Source: JBCBRD01 sp039819885 (GTDB taxonomy: Bacteria; Pseudomonadota; Alphaproteobacteria; Rhizobiales; Hyphomicrobiaceae). Taken from it: a stretch of DNA of 16,048 nucleotides. The stretch spans positions 1-16,048 of the forward strand of contig JBCBRD010000062.1 of assembly GCA_039819885.1 (NCBI GenBank), written 5' to 3'. Both the position numbers and the translations under genes were made by a program. The notes beneath the pieces are model-generated. The model saw nothing but the letters and a program-made list of their open reading frames with translations. It had not been told where the DNA came from and did not search any database. Of the stretch, positions 1 to 6,425 are shown piece after piece. Position 1 is the stretch's first letter. Every line of letters begins with the position of its first letter.

Positions 1-7
1 TAAATAC

Positions 8-99
8 ACCAGTCGCAAGTGAAGCAACTGGTACCGGACACTAACAAAACATCGCTTTGATCTGATGAGCCAACCTTAGAGACAGCTCATCGTTCAAAG
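8..99 (+). other. Two tandem hairpins, possible small RNA or 3' UTR
   Basis: The first inverted repeat pairs ACCAGT (8-13) with ACTGGT (27-32) across a 13-base loop. The second pairs CTTTGA (55-60) with TCAAAG (94-99) and GATGAGC (64-70) with GCTCATC (85-91), separated by a small internal loop and closed by a 14-base loop. The terminator at 135-166 follows on the same strand. Together they could be a short structured RNA or the 3' untranslated end of a gene beyond the left edge. No known RNA family was recognised. Confidence 0.35.
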
Positions 100-134
100 G
101 GTGACAGTGCGAAGACCAGACACCTGATTGAGAT

Positions 135-166
135 AAGCCGTAGACAAATCGTCTGCGGCTTTTTTT
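135..166 (+). terminator. Factor-independent terminator
   Basis: AGCCGTAGAC (136-145) pairs with GTCTGCGGCT (151-160), with one T-G wobble, around the loop AAATC. A run of seven T follows (160-166). The orientation fits termination of a plus-strand transcript coming from the left, either an upstream gene or a small RNA starting near the window edge. Confidence 0.75.
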
Positions 167-493
167 CAAATCCACAGTCGCATCTTCGCAGACAGCCCAC
201 ACAGCGGGCATTTCGCAATACGCCATCGGCTTTGACTTGCACCGAAGCCCCCGCGACAAATCGCAACCTCCAGCAAATAGTCGTCTAACCCAACACGACG
301 AACCAATTCCGCCCCCAAACCTTAGAAAAACGTGCCCCAAAAACTCCGTAGCAACACAAGCATCGCAAGAAAAAGCAAGAAATGCTGCCAATAACAGTTC
401 AGTGTCAGCAATCGAACCAATAGAATTGCGGTGCCAAAGTTGCCTTGAACTTTCGTTGCACAAGAACAACCATTGTGCGACACAAGAGGATGG

Positions 494-510
494 TGCTTAC
501 GACGTAAGCA
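494..510. repeat. Inverted repeat, 7-bp arms
   Basis: TGCTTAC (494-500) and GTAAGCA (504-510) form a perfect dyad around GAC. It lies about 235 bases upstream of the FIST gene. No T-run follows, so it is not a terminator. It could be a protein-binding site or a chance dyad. Confidence 0.3.
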
Positions 511-730
511 GGAAGTCAGACGCAAAACAGAATACTCGATAAGACTTGGTTATCGCTCTAGTCTGAAATGCTGATTGAAGGCCGTCTCGGGCAGGCGTGT
601 CGCCAGCCAGCTCCCTCACGTCACCTTTGGACCACCATGCTGCGACGACCGACAGGAACGTAATCAGGTAAACTTCGCAAACGGCGCACGAACCATACAG
701 ACCGGCAGTTTCGTTCGAATGACGTTTCCC

Positions 731-736
731 AAGGAG
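731..736 (+). promoter_or_regulatory. Ribosome binding site fixing a TTG start
   Basis: AAGGAG lies eight bases before the TTG at 745-747. It is a near-consensus Shine-Dalgarno sequence at good spacing. The only nearby ATG (719) is in another frame, so the FIST protein most likely begins at TTG. Confidence 0.7.
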
Positions 737-744
737 AACCGGCT

Positions 745-1938
745 TTGAAACGCCCTGATAAGACGGTCACAAAGTGTGGAATACGTGTCGCAGGGACCAG
801 CAAACTCAACACGCATGATGCGATCATGGATTTGCGGAGCCAGATCGGGGCAACGCCGTATCAACACTTGATCGTACTGTTTTCCATAAGCCATGTGCCG
901 AGCGTTCTGTGTGAAGCGATTCAAGTCGCTTTTCCTAAGATACCCTACAGTGGCTGTACGACTGCGGGCGAATTCGGCCCCCATGGCATGACTGACAGCG
1001 GCATTGTAATCATCGCCTTCCCAGTTGAGGGCTTTAGTATTTGCGCTGAAGTCATCACTGAAATTGATCAATTCGGCGTTGAGCGCGCAACGAACACCGC
1101 CCGGACTATGCGTGCGAAGTTACTTGAGAGAGCAGCACCATGCCGAGCAACGCGGCACGGAGTTGACCGAGAAAAACAGATCTTTGCGCTCCTCTTGGTC
1201 GATGGACTTTCCAACTTTGAGGAAATGCTGGTTGCCGCAATCAACTGGGCAATGGGTGACCTTCAATTGATCGGAGGCTCATCCGCCGACCAGCTTTTCT
1301 ATGACCGTGCGACCTTGGTCCAAAACGGACGAACCTTCAGCAATGCAGCATTACTGTTGCTGGTCGAAACCTCGCATCCGTTCAAACTCTTCCGAACCCA
1401 GGACTTTCGACCGTCAGATACGAAATTTGTCGTGACGGCTGCAGACGCCGAGCGGCGCATTGTTCGGGAACTCAATGCCGAACCTGCCGCAATCGAGTAT
1501 GCTAGAGCAATCAACCGAACATCTCAGGATCTGGACGCTTACGCATTTGCCTCGCACACACTCGGTGTCCGGATTGGTGACGAGCACTACTGCCGTTCAA
1601 TTCGAGCCGCAAATCCTGACAACAGCCTGTCATTCTTTTGCGCGATCGACGAGGGGTTAGTCCTCACCCTCGCAAAAACACCTGACCTCGTCGCATCCAC
1701 TGAAGAAGCACTCAGACAACTGGACGTCGCCCTTGATGGGCTCGATTTGGTGATCGGGTTCGATTGCATACTGCGCCGCTTGAACGCCGAGCAAGGTCAA
1801 GCGCGTCACCACCTAGAAAGCACCTATAGAAAACACCGCGTAGTTGGGTTTCACACATACGGTGAGCAGTTCAACGCCATGCATCTCAATCAAACCCTCA
1901 CCGGAATCGCATTTGGTGGCCGCCAAGTCGCACAGTGA
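745..1938 (+). CDS. FIST-domain sensor protein, NosP-like
   Basis: A 397-residue cytoplasmic protein with no signal peptide or membrane segment. It has the FIST_N and FIST_C arrangement: GCTTAGE at 70-76, DGLS at 153-156, GGSSAD at 177-182, and the C-terminal GFHTYGEQ (368-375) followed by MHLNQTLTGI (379-388). FIST proteins are small-molecule sensors coupled to signalling partners. The studied example beside a histidine kinase is NosP, a heme-binding nitric-oxide sensor that controls the kinase NahK. The gene starts at TTG behind a strong AAGGAG site and ends 14 bases before a kinase gene, so the two are almost certainly co-transcribed. The NosP assignment is inferred from domain type, length and gene pairing; heme or NO binding is not shown by the sequence, and other ligands (for example amino acids) are known or proposed for FIST domains. 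Confidence 0.85.
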   Translation: MKRPDKTVTKCGIRVAGTSKLNTHDAIMDLRSQIGATPYQHLIVLFSISHVPSVLCEAIQVAFPKIPYSGCTTAGEFGPHGMTDSGIVIIAFPVEGFSICAEVITEIDQFGVERATNTARTMRAKLLERAAPCRATRHGVDREKQIFALLLVDGLSNFEEMLVAAINWAMGDLQLIGGSSADQLFYDRATLVQNGRTFSNAALLLLVETSHPFKLFRTQDFRPSDTKFVVTAADAERRIVRELNAEPAAIEYARAINRTSQDLDAYAFASHTLGVRIGDEHYCRSIRAANPDNSLSFFCAIDEGLVLTLAKTPDLVASTEEALRQLDVALDGLDLVIGFDCILRRLNAEQGQARHHLESTYRKHRVVGFHTYGEQFNAMHLNQTLTGIAFGGRQVAQ

Positions 1939-1952
1939 ACGAAGGCCCGTAA

Positions 1953-3314
1953 ATGCGCCCCCAATCAAACGCAACCTCTTCCCGCGAGCGCGAACTCGAG
2001 CAAAAGATCCAAAAGCTCGAGAAAATCAACGCCTCATTGATTAGCCGCGTCGAGCGATCAATGTCTCTAAAGGGGAATGCATATTCCCTGTTCCACAGTG
2101 CCATTGGTCTGGAGAGCCAGGTTCGCATTCGCACTGAGGAGTTGAAGTCCGCAGTAACGGACTTAGAAAAATCAAACGACGAGCTGACCGATGCGCGCGA
2201 TGCATCCGAGCGTGAAATCCGCGTTAAGACACGCTTCTTTACAGCCGTTGGGCACGACCTATTGCAGCCGCTTCATGCAGCAAGGCTGTCCGTCTCAGCG
2301 TTAGACGCAACAAGCGATGAAGCTGAGCAGAACCGCCTGGCCAATCAAATCGATCATGCCCTTCTGAGCATTGAAGAGCTGTTGAAAACAATCCTTGATT
2401 TGTCAAAGCTCGAAGCAGGCGTCCTTCGTCCATCACTTTCGGCAGTCCCCCTCGCAGAGATTTTCCGAAGTCTATGCTTGGAACTGGAACCAATCGCAGC
2501 GTCCAAGAACATTTCCATCCGCTGGAGACCAACCTCGTACACCGTCAGTTCAGACAGTTTGATGCTTCGCCGAATTCTTCAGAACCTCTTGGCAAACGCC
2601 GTCCGCTACACTGAGCACGGCGGCATCTCAATAGCGGCGCGCAGACGCGGTGATCTTGTCCGCATCGAAGTCTGGGACACGGGCCCAGGCATAGCCGATG
2701 ACGACCGCGAACGCATTTTCGAAGAGTTTCAGCGCGGAGCAAATCTGGAACAGAAGTCGGGTAATGGGTTTGGCCTTGGGCTCGCAATCGTCCAACGCAT
2801 GGCCGCAGCACTGGAACACCAAGTGGGCTTATGTTCGCGCGTTGGCCACGGCACGTGCTTTTACATCTACGCACCTTTTGCCGAAGTCGTCCCAATCCCC
2901 CCGCCAACATTCTCGCCGCAGGACGTCGCGGCGACCTACGGGCTAAATGGCGCCCACGTTTTGATCATCGACAACGACAAGACCATCCTTGAGGCCATGA
3001 AGACCCTGATGAAAAAATGGGGATGCAGTGTGACGGCCATTGAATCCCTTGCAGCGATATCGGAACTCGATCTGAGCGAAGCGCGCAGCCCGCAAATTGT
3101 GCTCGCAGATTATCACCTTGACCACGGTCAAGACGGTGTAACGGCCGTGAAGAAACTGCGTGAAAAGTTTGGCGAGGATTTGCCTGGGATGATCATCACC
3201 GCCGATCACTCCACTCAGACGGCATCAAAAGTTGAAGGTGCAAATTGCGAGCTGCTCCGCAAACCAGTCAAGCCAGCAGAACTACGCGCCCTAATGGCGC
3301 ATTTGTTGATGTAA
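1953..3314 (+). CDS. Soluble hybrid histidine kinase, NahK/ErcS'-like
   Basis: A 453-residue protein with no membrane segments. Residues 10-92 are charged and heptad-like, probably a coiled coil; no PAS or other sensor domain is recognisable. The HisKA box carries the phosphorylated histidine at H101 (GHDLLQPLHAAR). The ATPase domain has the N box around N211/N215, DTGPGI at 242-247 and GFGLGLA at 272-278. A complete C-terminal receiver follows, with acidic D340/D342, phosphoacceptor D386, T416 and K437. Lacking a sensor of its own, it probably takes its signal from the FIST protein encoded 14 bases upstream; a GAAGG site lies seven bases before the ATG. The H-box matches the kinase family containing NahK/ErcS', which in Pseudomonas is tied both to NO sensing and to regulation of ethanol oxidation. 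A hybrid kinase usually needs an HPt protein to pass on phosphate, and none is in the window. Confidence 0.88.
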   Translation: MRPQSNATSSRERELEQKIQKLEKINASLISRVERSMSLKGNAYSLFHSAIGLESQVRIRTEELKSAVTDLEKSNDELTDARDASEREIRVKTRFFTAVGHDLLQPLHAARLSVSALDATSDEAEQNRLANQIDHALLSIEELLKTILDLSKLEAGVLRPSLSAVPLAEIFRSLCLELEPIAASKNISIRWRPTSYTVSSDSLMLRRILQNLLANAVRYTEHGGISIAARRRGDLVRIEVWDTGPGIADDDRERIFEEFQRGANLEQKSGNGFGLGLAIVQRMAAALEHQVGLCSRVGHGTCFYIYAPFAEVVPIPPPTFSPQDVAATYGLNGAHVLIIDNDKTILEAMKTLMKKWGCSVTAIESLAAISELDLSEARSPQIVLADYHLDHGQDGVTAVKKLREKFGEDLPGMIITADHSTQTASKVEGANCELLRKPVKPAELRALMAHLLM

Positions 3315-3488
3315 TTATACGCGGAAGGTTTGGAAGGAGCGGGCCACGGCAATCACAATGGGCTGGTAATGATGGTGGTAAGTTTTCACACTGCGCCACC
3401 ACGGCCCACAACGCTCTCCCTCGACGATTGCGGGAGACCAACCGAACGAGGCGTGGCACAGCCCAAAAAGTCACCTAACTCGTGGGCT

Positions 3489-4154
3489 TCAGTGGTTACT
3501 CGCTTCCACCACTTGCCCGAAATCAATCTTGGCAACCTCGATAACGGCTTGAGTACGGGACGAGACATTTAACTTCCGCAGGATTTCTGAAACGTGAGCC
3601 TTAACGGTCGTTTCTCCGACGCGCAGTTCATATGCAATCTGCTTGTTGAGCATCCCTTGTCGGAGCATCTTGAGCACCCGAAGCTGCTGCGGCGTAAGTG
3701 ATGTCAGTCGAACCGCAAGATCACTATTGGCAGCATCCGAATTGTTATCCTGAGGTGGCTGATAATCCGACGGCAACGTCACCGAACCCGCCATGACGTC
3801 CTGCAACGCCTTTTCCAAATCAGTGCGCCGCACAGCTTTCGAAATGAATCCCGCCGCTCCATAGCTCATGGCTTCGTGAATGATCCTTGGATCTTCCAGG
3901 GCGGAGATTATGACGATCGGCAGCTTCGGATAAAGCGTCCGGAGCTCAAGCAGTCCATCAAAACCGGTCGTTCCTGGAAGGGACAAATCGAGCAAGATGA
4001 GATCAAGCGGATCGTTGGCTGAGATCTCCTTCCGTGCAGCATCGATCGTAGACGCCTCGAAAATCTTCGCCTGAGGATAAGCGGCCAACACGGCCAACTG
4101 TATCGCATTCAGGAAAAGCGGATGATCGTCCACGATGAGAAAACGGGGCTGCAC
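3489..4154 (-). CDS. agmR: LuxR/NarL-family response regulator, AgmR/ErbR-like
   Basis: A 221-residue regulator. The receiver (about 4-122) has D9/D10, phosphoacceptor D56 in LLDLSLPG, S84 and K106. The LuxR-type helix-turn-helix (about 153-212) includes NKQIAYELRVGETTVKAHVS. The closing segment, with KLNV and then IDFG, strongly resembles AgmR/ErbR of Pseudomonas, which activates PQQ-dependent alcohol oxidation genes. The start chosen is GTG at 4154, because GGAGG lies six bases upstream and the receiver begins at once. An in-frame GTG at 4199 would add 15 residues but has no comparable ribosome site and would cover a perfect dyad. The gene is convergent with the kinase and downstream of the dehydrogenase on the same strand, beyond a strong terminator, so it should have its own promoter. 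Likely role: transcriptional control of the dehydrogenase and accessory genes. The kinase partner is inferred from proximity. Confidence 0.88.
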   Translation of the reverse strand: MQPRFLIVDDHPLFLNAIQLAVLAAYPQAKIFEASTIDAARKEISANDPLDLILLDLSLPGTTGFDGLLELRTLYPKLPIVIISALEDPRIIHEAMSYGAAGFISKAVRRTDLEKALQDVMAGSVTLPSDYQPPQDNNSDAANSDLAVRLTSLTPQQLRVLKMLRQGMLNKQIAYELRVGETTVKAHVSEILRKLNVSSRTQAVIEVAKIDFGQVVEASNH

Positions 4155-4160
4155 AATAGG

Positions 4161-4165
4161 CCTCC
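4161..4165 (-). promoter_or_regulatory. Ribosome binding site fixing the GTG start of the regulator
   Basis: On the minus strand GGAGG lies six bases before GTG 4154-4152. This favours a 221-residue regulator over the in-frame GTG at 4199. Confidence 0.7.
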
Positions 4166-4172
4166 AAATCTG

Positions 4173-4191
4173 ATGCCGCCCACTGCGGCAT
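4173..4191. promoter_or_regulatory. Perfect dyad in the leader of the AgmR-like gene
   Basis: ATGCCGC (4173-4179) and GCGGCAT (4185-4191) form a 7-bp perfect inverted repeat around CCACT, just upstream of the ribosome site of the regulator gene. It could be an autoregulatory operator or a leader hairpin. Only the symmetry is seen; the function is inferred. Confidence 0.4.
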
Positions 4192-4201
4192 ATTATCACT
4201 T

Positions 4202-4213
4202 AGGCGTACGCCT
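4202..4213. promoter_or_regulatory. 12-bp palindrome upstream of the regulator
   Basis: AGGCGTACGCCT is a perfect 12-bp palindrome about 50 bases upstream of the regulator start. A TTGTCA hexamer on the minus strand (4240-4245) could be a -35 element, which would put the palindrome over the -10/+1 region, as for an operator. No good -10 hexamer is visible, so this promoter reading is weak. Confidence 0.4.
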
Positions 4214-4250
4214 TTGGTTTTTCCAGAGGAAGCAGACCGTGACAATTAGA

Positions 4251-4285
4251 AAAAAGGCCGGATGCGCATAACATCCGGCCTTTTT
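4251..4285. terminator. Strong bidirectional terminator after the dehydrogenase gene
   Basis: Bases 4251-4264 pair perfectly with 4272-4285 (14 bp) around a seven-base loop. The core is GGCCGGATG, with A5 on the 5' side and T5 on the 3' side, so it works on either strand. It lies 46 bases past the dehydrogenase stop codon and should insulate that highly expressed gene from the regulator gene downstream. Confidence 0.92.
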
Positions 4286-4330
4286 CGATATTTATCGGCT
4301 CAAAGAGCCAATGTTGCATTATTGCGCAGA

Positions 4331-6091
4331 TTACTTGGCAGCAAGCTGTTTAGGCAGTTTGAAAGTCCAGACCATGCCACCTTGGTTCAGGTTGGCAACA
4401 GTCTTGGCAACTTCACCACCCCAAAGCGGAACAGCACCACCCCAGCCGGAAACGATCGTGATGAACTGCTCACCATCCTGCTCCCAAGTCACTGGTGACG
4501 ACACAATACCTGAACCAGTGTTGAAGGCCCAAAGCTCTTCACCTGTTTTGGCGTTGAGAGCTTTGAAGTCGCCTTCAGGCGTACCGAAGAACACAAGGTT
4601 TCCGGCCGTGGTCATAACACCACCCCAGAGCGGAGCGTTGTTCTTGTATTCCCACTTAACCTTGCCGGTCATTGGGTCCATGGCTTTCAAAGAACCAATG
4701 TGCGTATCGAAGATCGGCTTGATCGTGAAGCCCGCACCAAGATAAGCAGCACCCTTTTTGTAAGTGACTGGCTCATTCCAGATGTCCATGCCCCACTCGT
4801 TGGATGGAACGTAGAACAACTGAGTGTCCTTGGAGTAAGCCATTGGCATCCAGTTTTTGCCGCCCAAGAAGCTTGGGATCGCGAAAACAGATGAACCCTT
4901 TTTGCCATCAGCCGACTTTGTTGGGTCGCCAGGACGGTTTTCAGGGACGTAGATCGGACGGCCGTTCTTGTCGAGACCCTTCGCCCAAGAGATCTTGGAA
5001 ACGAATGGGTAGCCGCCTTCGAACTTACCGTTCGTACGGTCAAGAACGTAGAAGAAGCCATTACGGTCAGCCGTTGCGGCCAGCTTCTTACCGTCAATGT
5101 CGAACGAGATAACTTCGTTCACACCGTCGTAGTCCCAGCCATCGTTTGGCGTTGTCTGGAAACCCCAAGTGATGTCACCGGTCTCAGGATCGAGAGCAAG
5201 ACGCGCTGTTGTCCACTTGTTATCGCCAGGACGCATGTGGCTGTTCCAAGGAGCAGGGTTGCCTGTTCCCATGAAGATCAGCTTCGTATCTGGGTCATAC
5301 GTGCCGCCCAGCCAAGTCGCGCCACCGCCAGTTTTCCAAAGGTCACCTGGCCAAGTTTCGTTCTTCTTGCCGGTCATCGTGGATGGCTTGCCCTTGAGCG
5401 TGCCGATGTGACCTTCAACGGTTGGACGTGACCAAATCAGTTCGCCGCTTGCATCGCGCGCTTCAACGCGACCAACGACACCGAATTCACCACCGGATAC
5501 ACCAGTTACGATCAATGGACCGTGCGCTTTTGAAGGAACGACGAGAGGTGCTGCTGTTGCAGAGAACCCAGCCTTATAGTCGTCAATCTTCTTCTTCCAC
5601 ACGACCTTGCCGGTCTTTGCGCTAAGCGCAACGATTTTGGCATCGAGTGTCACGAAGACGACTTTGTCGTCGAGAAGAGCTGCACCGCGGTTAACAACGT
5701 CACAGCAAGGCAGAATGCCTTCTGGAAGACGTGCGTTGTATTCCCAGATCTCTTTGCCTGTTTTGGTGTCGATGGCCCACATACGGCTGTAGGAACCAGT
5801 GACATACATCACACCATCTTTAATGAGCGGCTGGGTTTCCTGACCGCGCATTTTTTCGCCGCCAAACGACATAGCCCAAACGGGGACCATCGACTTGACG
5901 TTCTCATCGTTGATTGTCTTCAGCGGGCTGTAGCGCTGACCTTTAGGTCCAAGGCCGTTTGAAACAACATCATCGACAGTCGTTGCATCATTGACGATGG
6001 CGTCAATGGTGACATCTGCCAATGTCGGTTGAACGAGTGCCATCGAGAGTGCAACAACGCTTGCTCCCGCTAGCCAATTCCATTTTTTCAT
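4331..6091 (-). CDS. PQQ-dependent alcohol dehydrogenase, lanthanide type (ExaF/PedH-like)
   Basis: A 586-residue periplasmic quinoprotein of the methanol/ethanol dehydrogenase family. A Sec signal peptide covers about residues 1-25 (ending PTLA), followed by an eight-bladed propeller with repeats of the AxxxxTGxxxW type. The adjacent-cysteine ring of PQQ enzymes is C129-C130. Probable metal and catalytic residues are E202, N278 and D320, with R343 near the cofactor. D322, two residues after the catalytic Asp (WDYDG), is the extra aspartate that marks lanthanide-dependent XoxF, ExaF and PedH enzymes; calcium enzymes have Ala or Ser/Thr there. The N-terminal region (GLGPKGQRYSPL, RGQETQPL) and the GNPAPWN segment resemble ethanol/alcohol dehydrogenases more than XoxF or MxaF, so the substrate is likely ethanol or longer alcohols, with methanol or aldehydes possible. 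An AGAGGA site precedes the ATG. The gene sits directly downstream of the accessory operon, as pedH does in Pseudomonas putida. Confidence 0.93.
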   Translation of the reverse strand: MKKWNWLAGASVVALSMALVQPTLADVTIDAIVNDATTVDDVVSNGLGPKGQRYSPLKTINDENVKSMVPVWAMSFGGEKMRGQETQPLIKDGVMYVTGSYSRMWAIDTKTGKEIWEYNARLPEGILPCCDVVNRGAALLDDKVVFVTLDAKIVALSAKTGKVVWKKKIDDYKAGFSATAAPLVVPSKAHGPLIVTGVSGGEFGVVGRVEARDASGELIWSRPTVEGHIGTLKGKPSTMTGKKNETWPGDLWKTGGGATWLGGTYDPDTKLIFMGTGNPAPWNSHMRPGDNKWTTARLALDPETGDITWGFQTTPNDGWDYDGVNEVISFDIDGKKLAATADRNGFFYVLDRTNGKFEGGYPFVSKISWAKGLDKNGRPIYVPENRPGDPTKSADGKKGSSVFAIPSFLGGKNWMPMAYSKDTQLFYVPSNEWGMDIWNEPVTYKKGAAYLGAGFTIKPIFDTHIGSLKAMDPMTGKVKWEYKNNAPLWGGVMTTAGNLVFFGTPEGDFKALNAKTGEELWAFNTGSGIVSSPVTWEQDGEQFITIVSGWGGAVPLWGGEVAKTVANLNQGGMVWTFKLPKQLAAK

Positions 6092-6141
6092 GGGCTTCCT
6101 CTGGTGTTTGTGGTTACGGCAATCGTCAAGAATTGCGCATA

Positions 6142-6157
6142 ATCGTCGCGCGACGAT
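6142..6157. promoter_or_regulatory. 16-bp perfect palindrome before the dehydrogenase
   Basis: ATCGTCGC (6142-6149) is followed directly by its reverse complement GCGACGAT, 51 bases upstream of the dehydrogenase ATG. A 16-bp perfect palindrome is rarely a chance event in 334 bases. A two-fold symmetric regulator, possibly the AgmR-like protein, could bind here; this is inference. Confidence 0.5.
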
Positions 6158-6250
6158 GATTAGCCGCCGTGACCCTATAACAGCACTTTTATGCCTCTAA
6201 TTACCAAATCGTCTAACGGACTTCTAAAGCGAACCTAAATCAGGAAAAAC

Positions 6251-6301
6251 TGTGTAATTTCAATGGGGCGCGCGCGCATGTATGCAAAAGAAAATTACAC
6301 A
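6251..6301. repeat. Long-spaced inverted repeat, 10-bp arms
   Basis: TGTGTAATTT (6251-6260) and AAATTACACA (6292-6301) are perfect inverted copies around a 31-base spacer with a GCGCGCGC core. Arm centres are 41 bp apart, close to four helical turns. This suits paired regulator sites on one DNA face. On the minus strand the second arm is followed by GTTTTT, so a weak terminator is an alternative. Confidence 0.45.
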
Positions 6302-6425
6302 AACAATGGTATGCCAGTGAAGTGTGGTCGGATTAATAGACAGCGCGCTGAAAAACAGCCGCTTCCTGCCGAGGCAGACATCGCGATTTAGCGTTTAACC
6401 AGCTTGAATCCGAGAGACGCAAAAC

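Larger units (their letters stand above)
1..744. other. Left intergenic region without a convincing gene
   Basis: I see no protein-coding gene here. The plus strand could carry the last codons of a gene lying to the left: one frame is open from base 3 and ends at TAA 42-44, reading NTPVASEATGTGH, but this is too short to identify. Bases 8-99 form two hairpins and 135-166 a terminator, listed separately. Bases 167-744 contain only short open frames with poor start sites and compositions unlike proteins. They also hold an inverted repeat at 494-510 and a 13-base word (272-284) that recurs upstream of pedF. The promoter of the FIST/kinase operon should lie in the last few hundred bases, but I cannot assign a -35/-10 pair with confidence. 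Confidence 0.6.
6092..6425 (-). promoter_or_regulatory. Upstream regulatory region of the dehydrogenase
   Basis: This 334-base gap has no open frame worth calling. Reading toward the dehydrogenase it holds a long-spaced dyad (6251-6301), a possible extended -10 element on the minus strand (TGTTATAGG, hexamer 6174-6179) without a clear -35 box, and a 16-bp palindrome (6142-6157). The hexamer ATCGTC occurs at 6122, 6142 and 6208 and inverted at 6152. I see no convincing terminator for the metallohydrolase operon, so some read-through into the dehydrogenase is possible. Confidence 0.5.

Noticed and set aside
62..99. CTGATGAG at 62-69 resembles the conserved core of a hammerhead ribozyme.
   Set aside because: The second core element (GAAA followed by stem III) is missing in the expected place, and the bases are better explained as the arm of the 55-99 hairpin.
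41..525. Open frames on both strands (minus 41-469, minus 322-525, plus 237-542), one with a hydrophobic stretch that could be a membrane segment.
   Set aside because: They overlap each other and the terminator, lack good ribosome sites, start at weak codons in part, and read as unlike proteins. A small membrane protein on the minus strand cannot be excluded but is not supported.
3315..3488. Terminator between the convergent kinase and regulator genes.
   Set aside because: Only an imperfect hairpin (about 3359-3408) with large internal loops is visible, and no T-run follows on either strand.
4155..4199. Fifteen-residue N-terminal extension of the AgmR-like regulator from GTG 4199.
   Set aside because: No ribosome site is visible there, while GGAGG is well placed for GTG 4154, and the receiver fold begins right after that codon.
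4331..6091. Naming the dehydrogenase mxaF or xoxF.
   Set aside because: MxaF lacks the second aspartate, and no mxaI or mxaG-type cytochrome is present. XoxF segments such as GNPGTWNP are replaced by GNPAPWN, and the N-terminus looks like ethanol dehydrogenases. The neighbours are ped-type.
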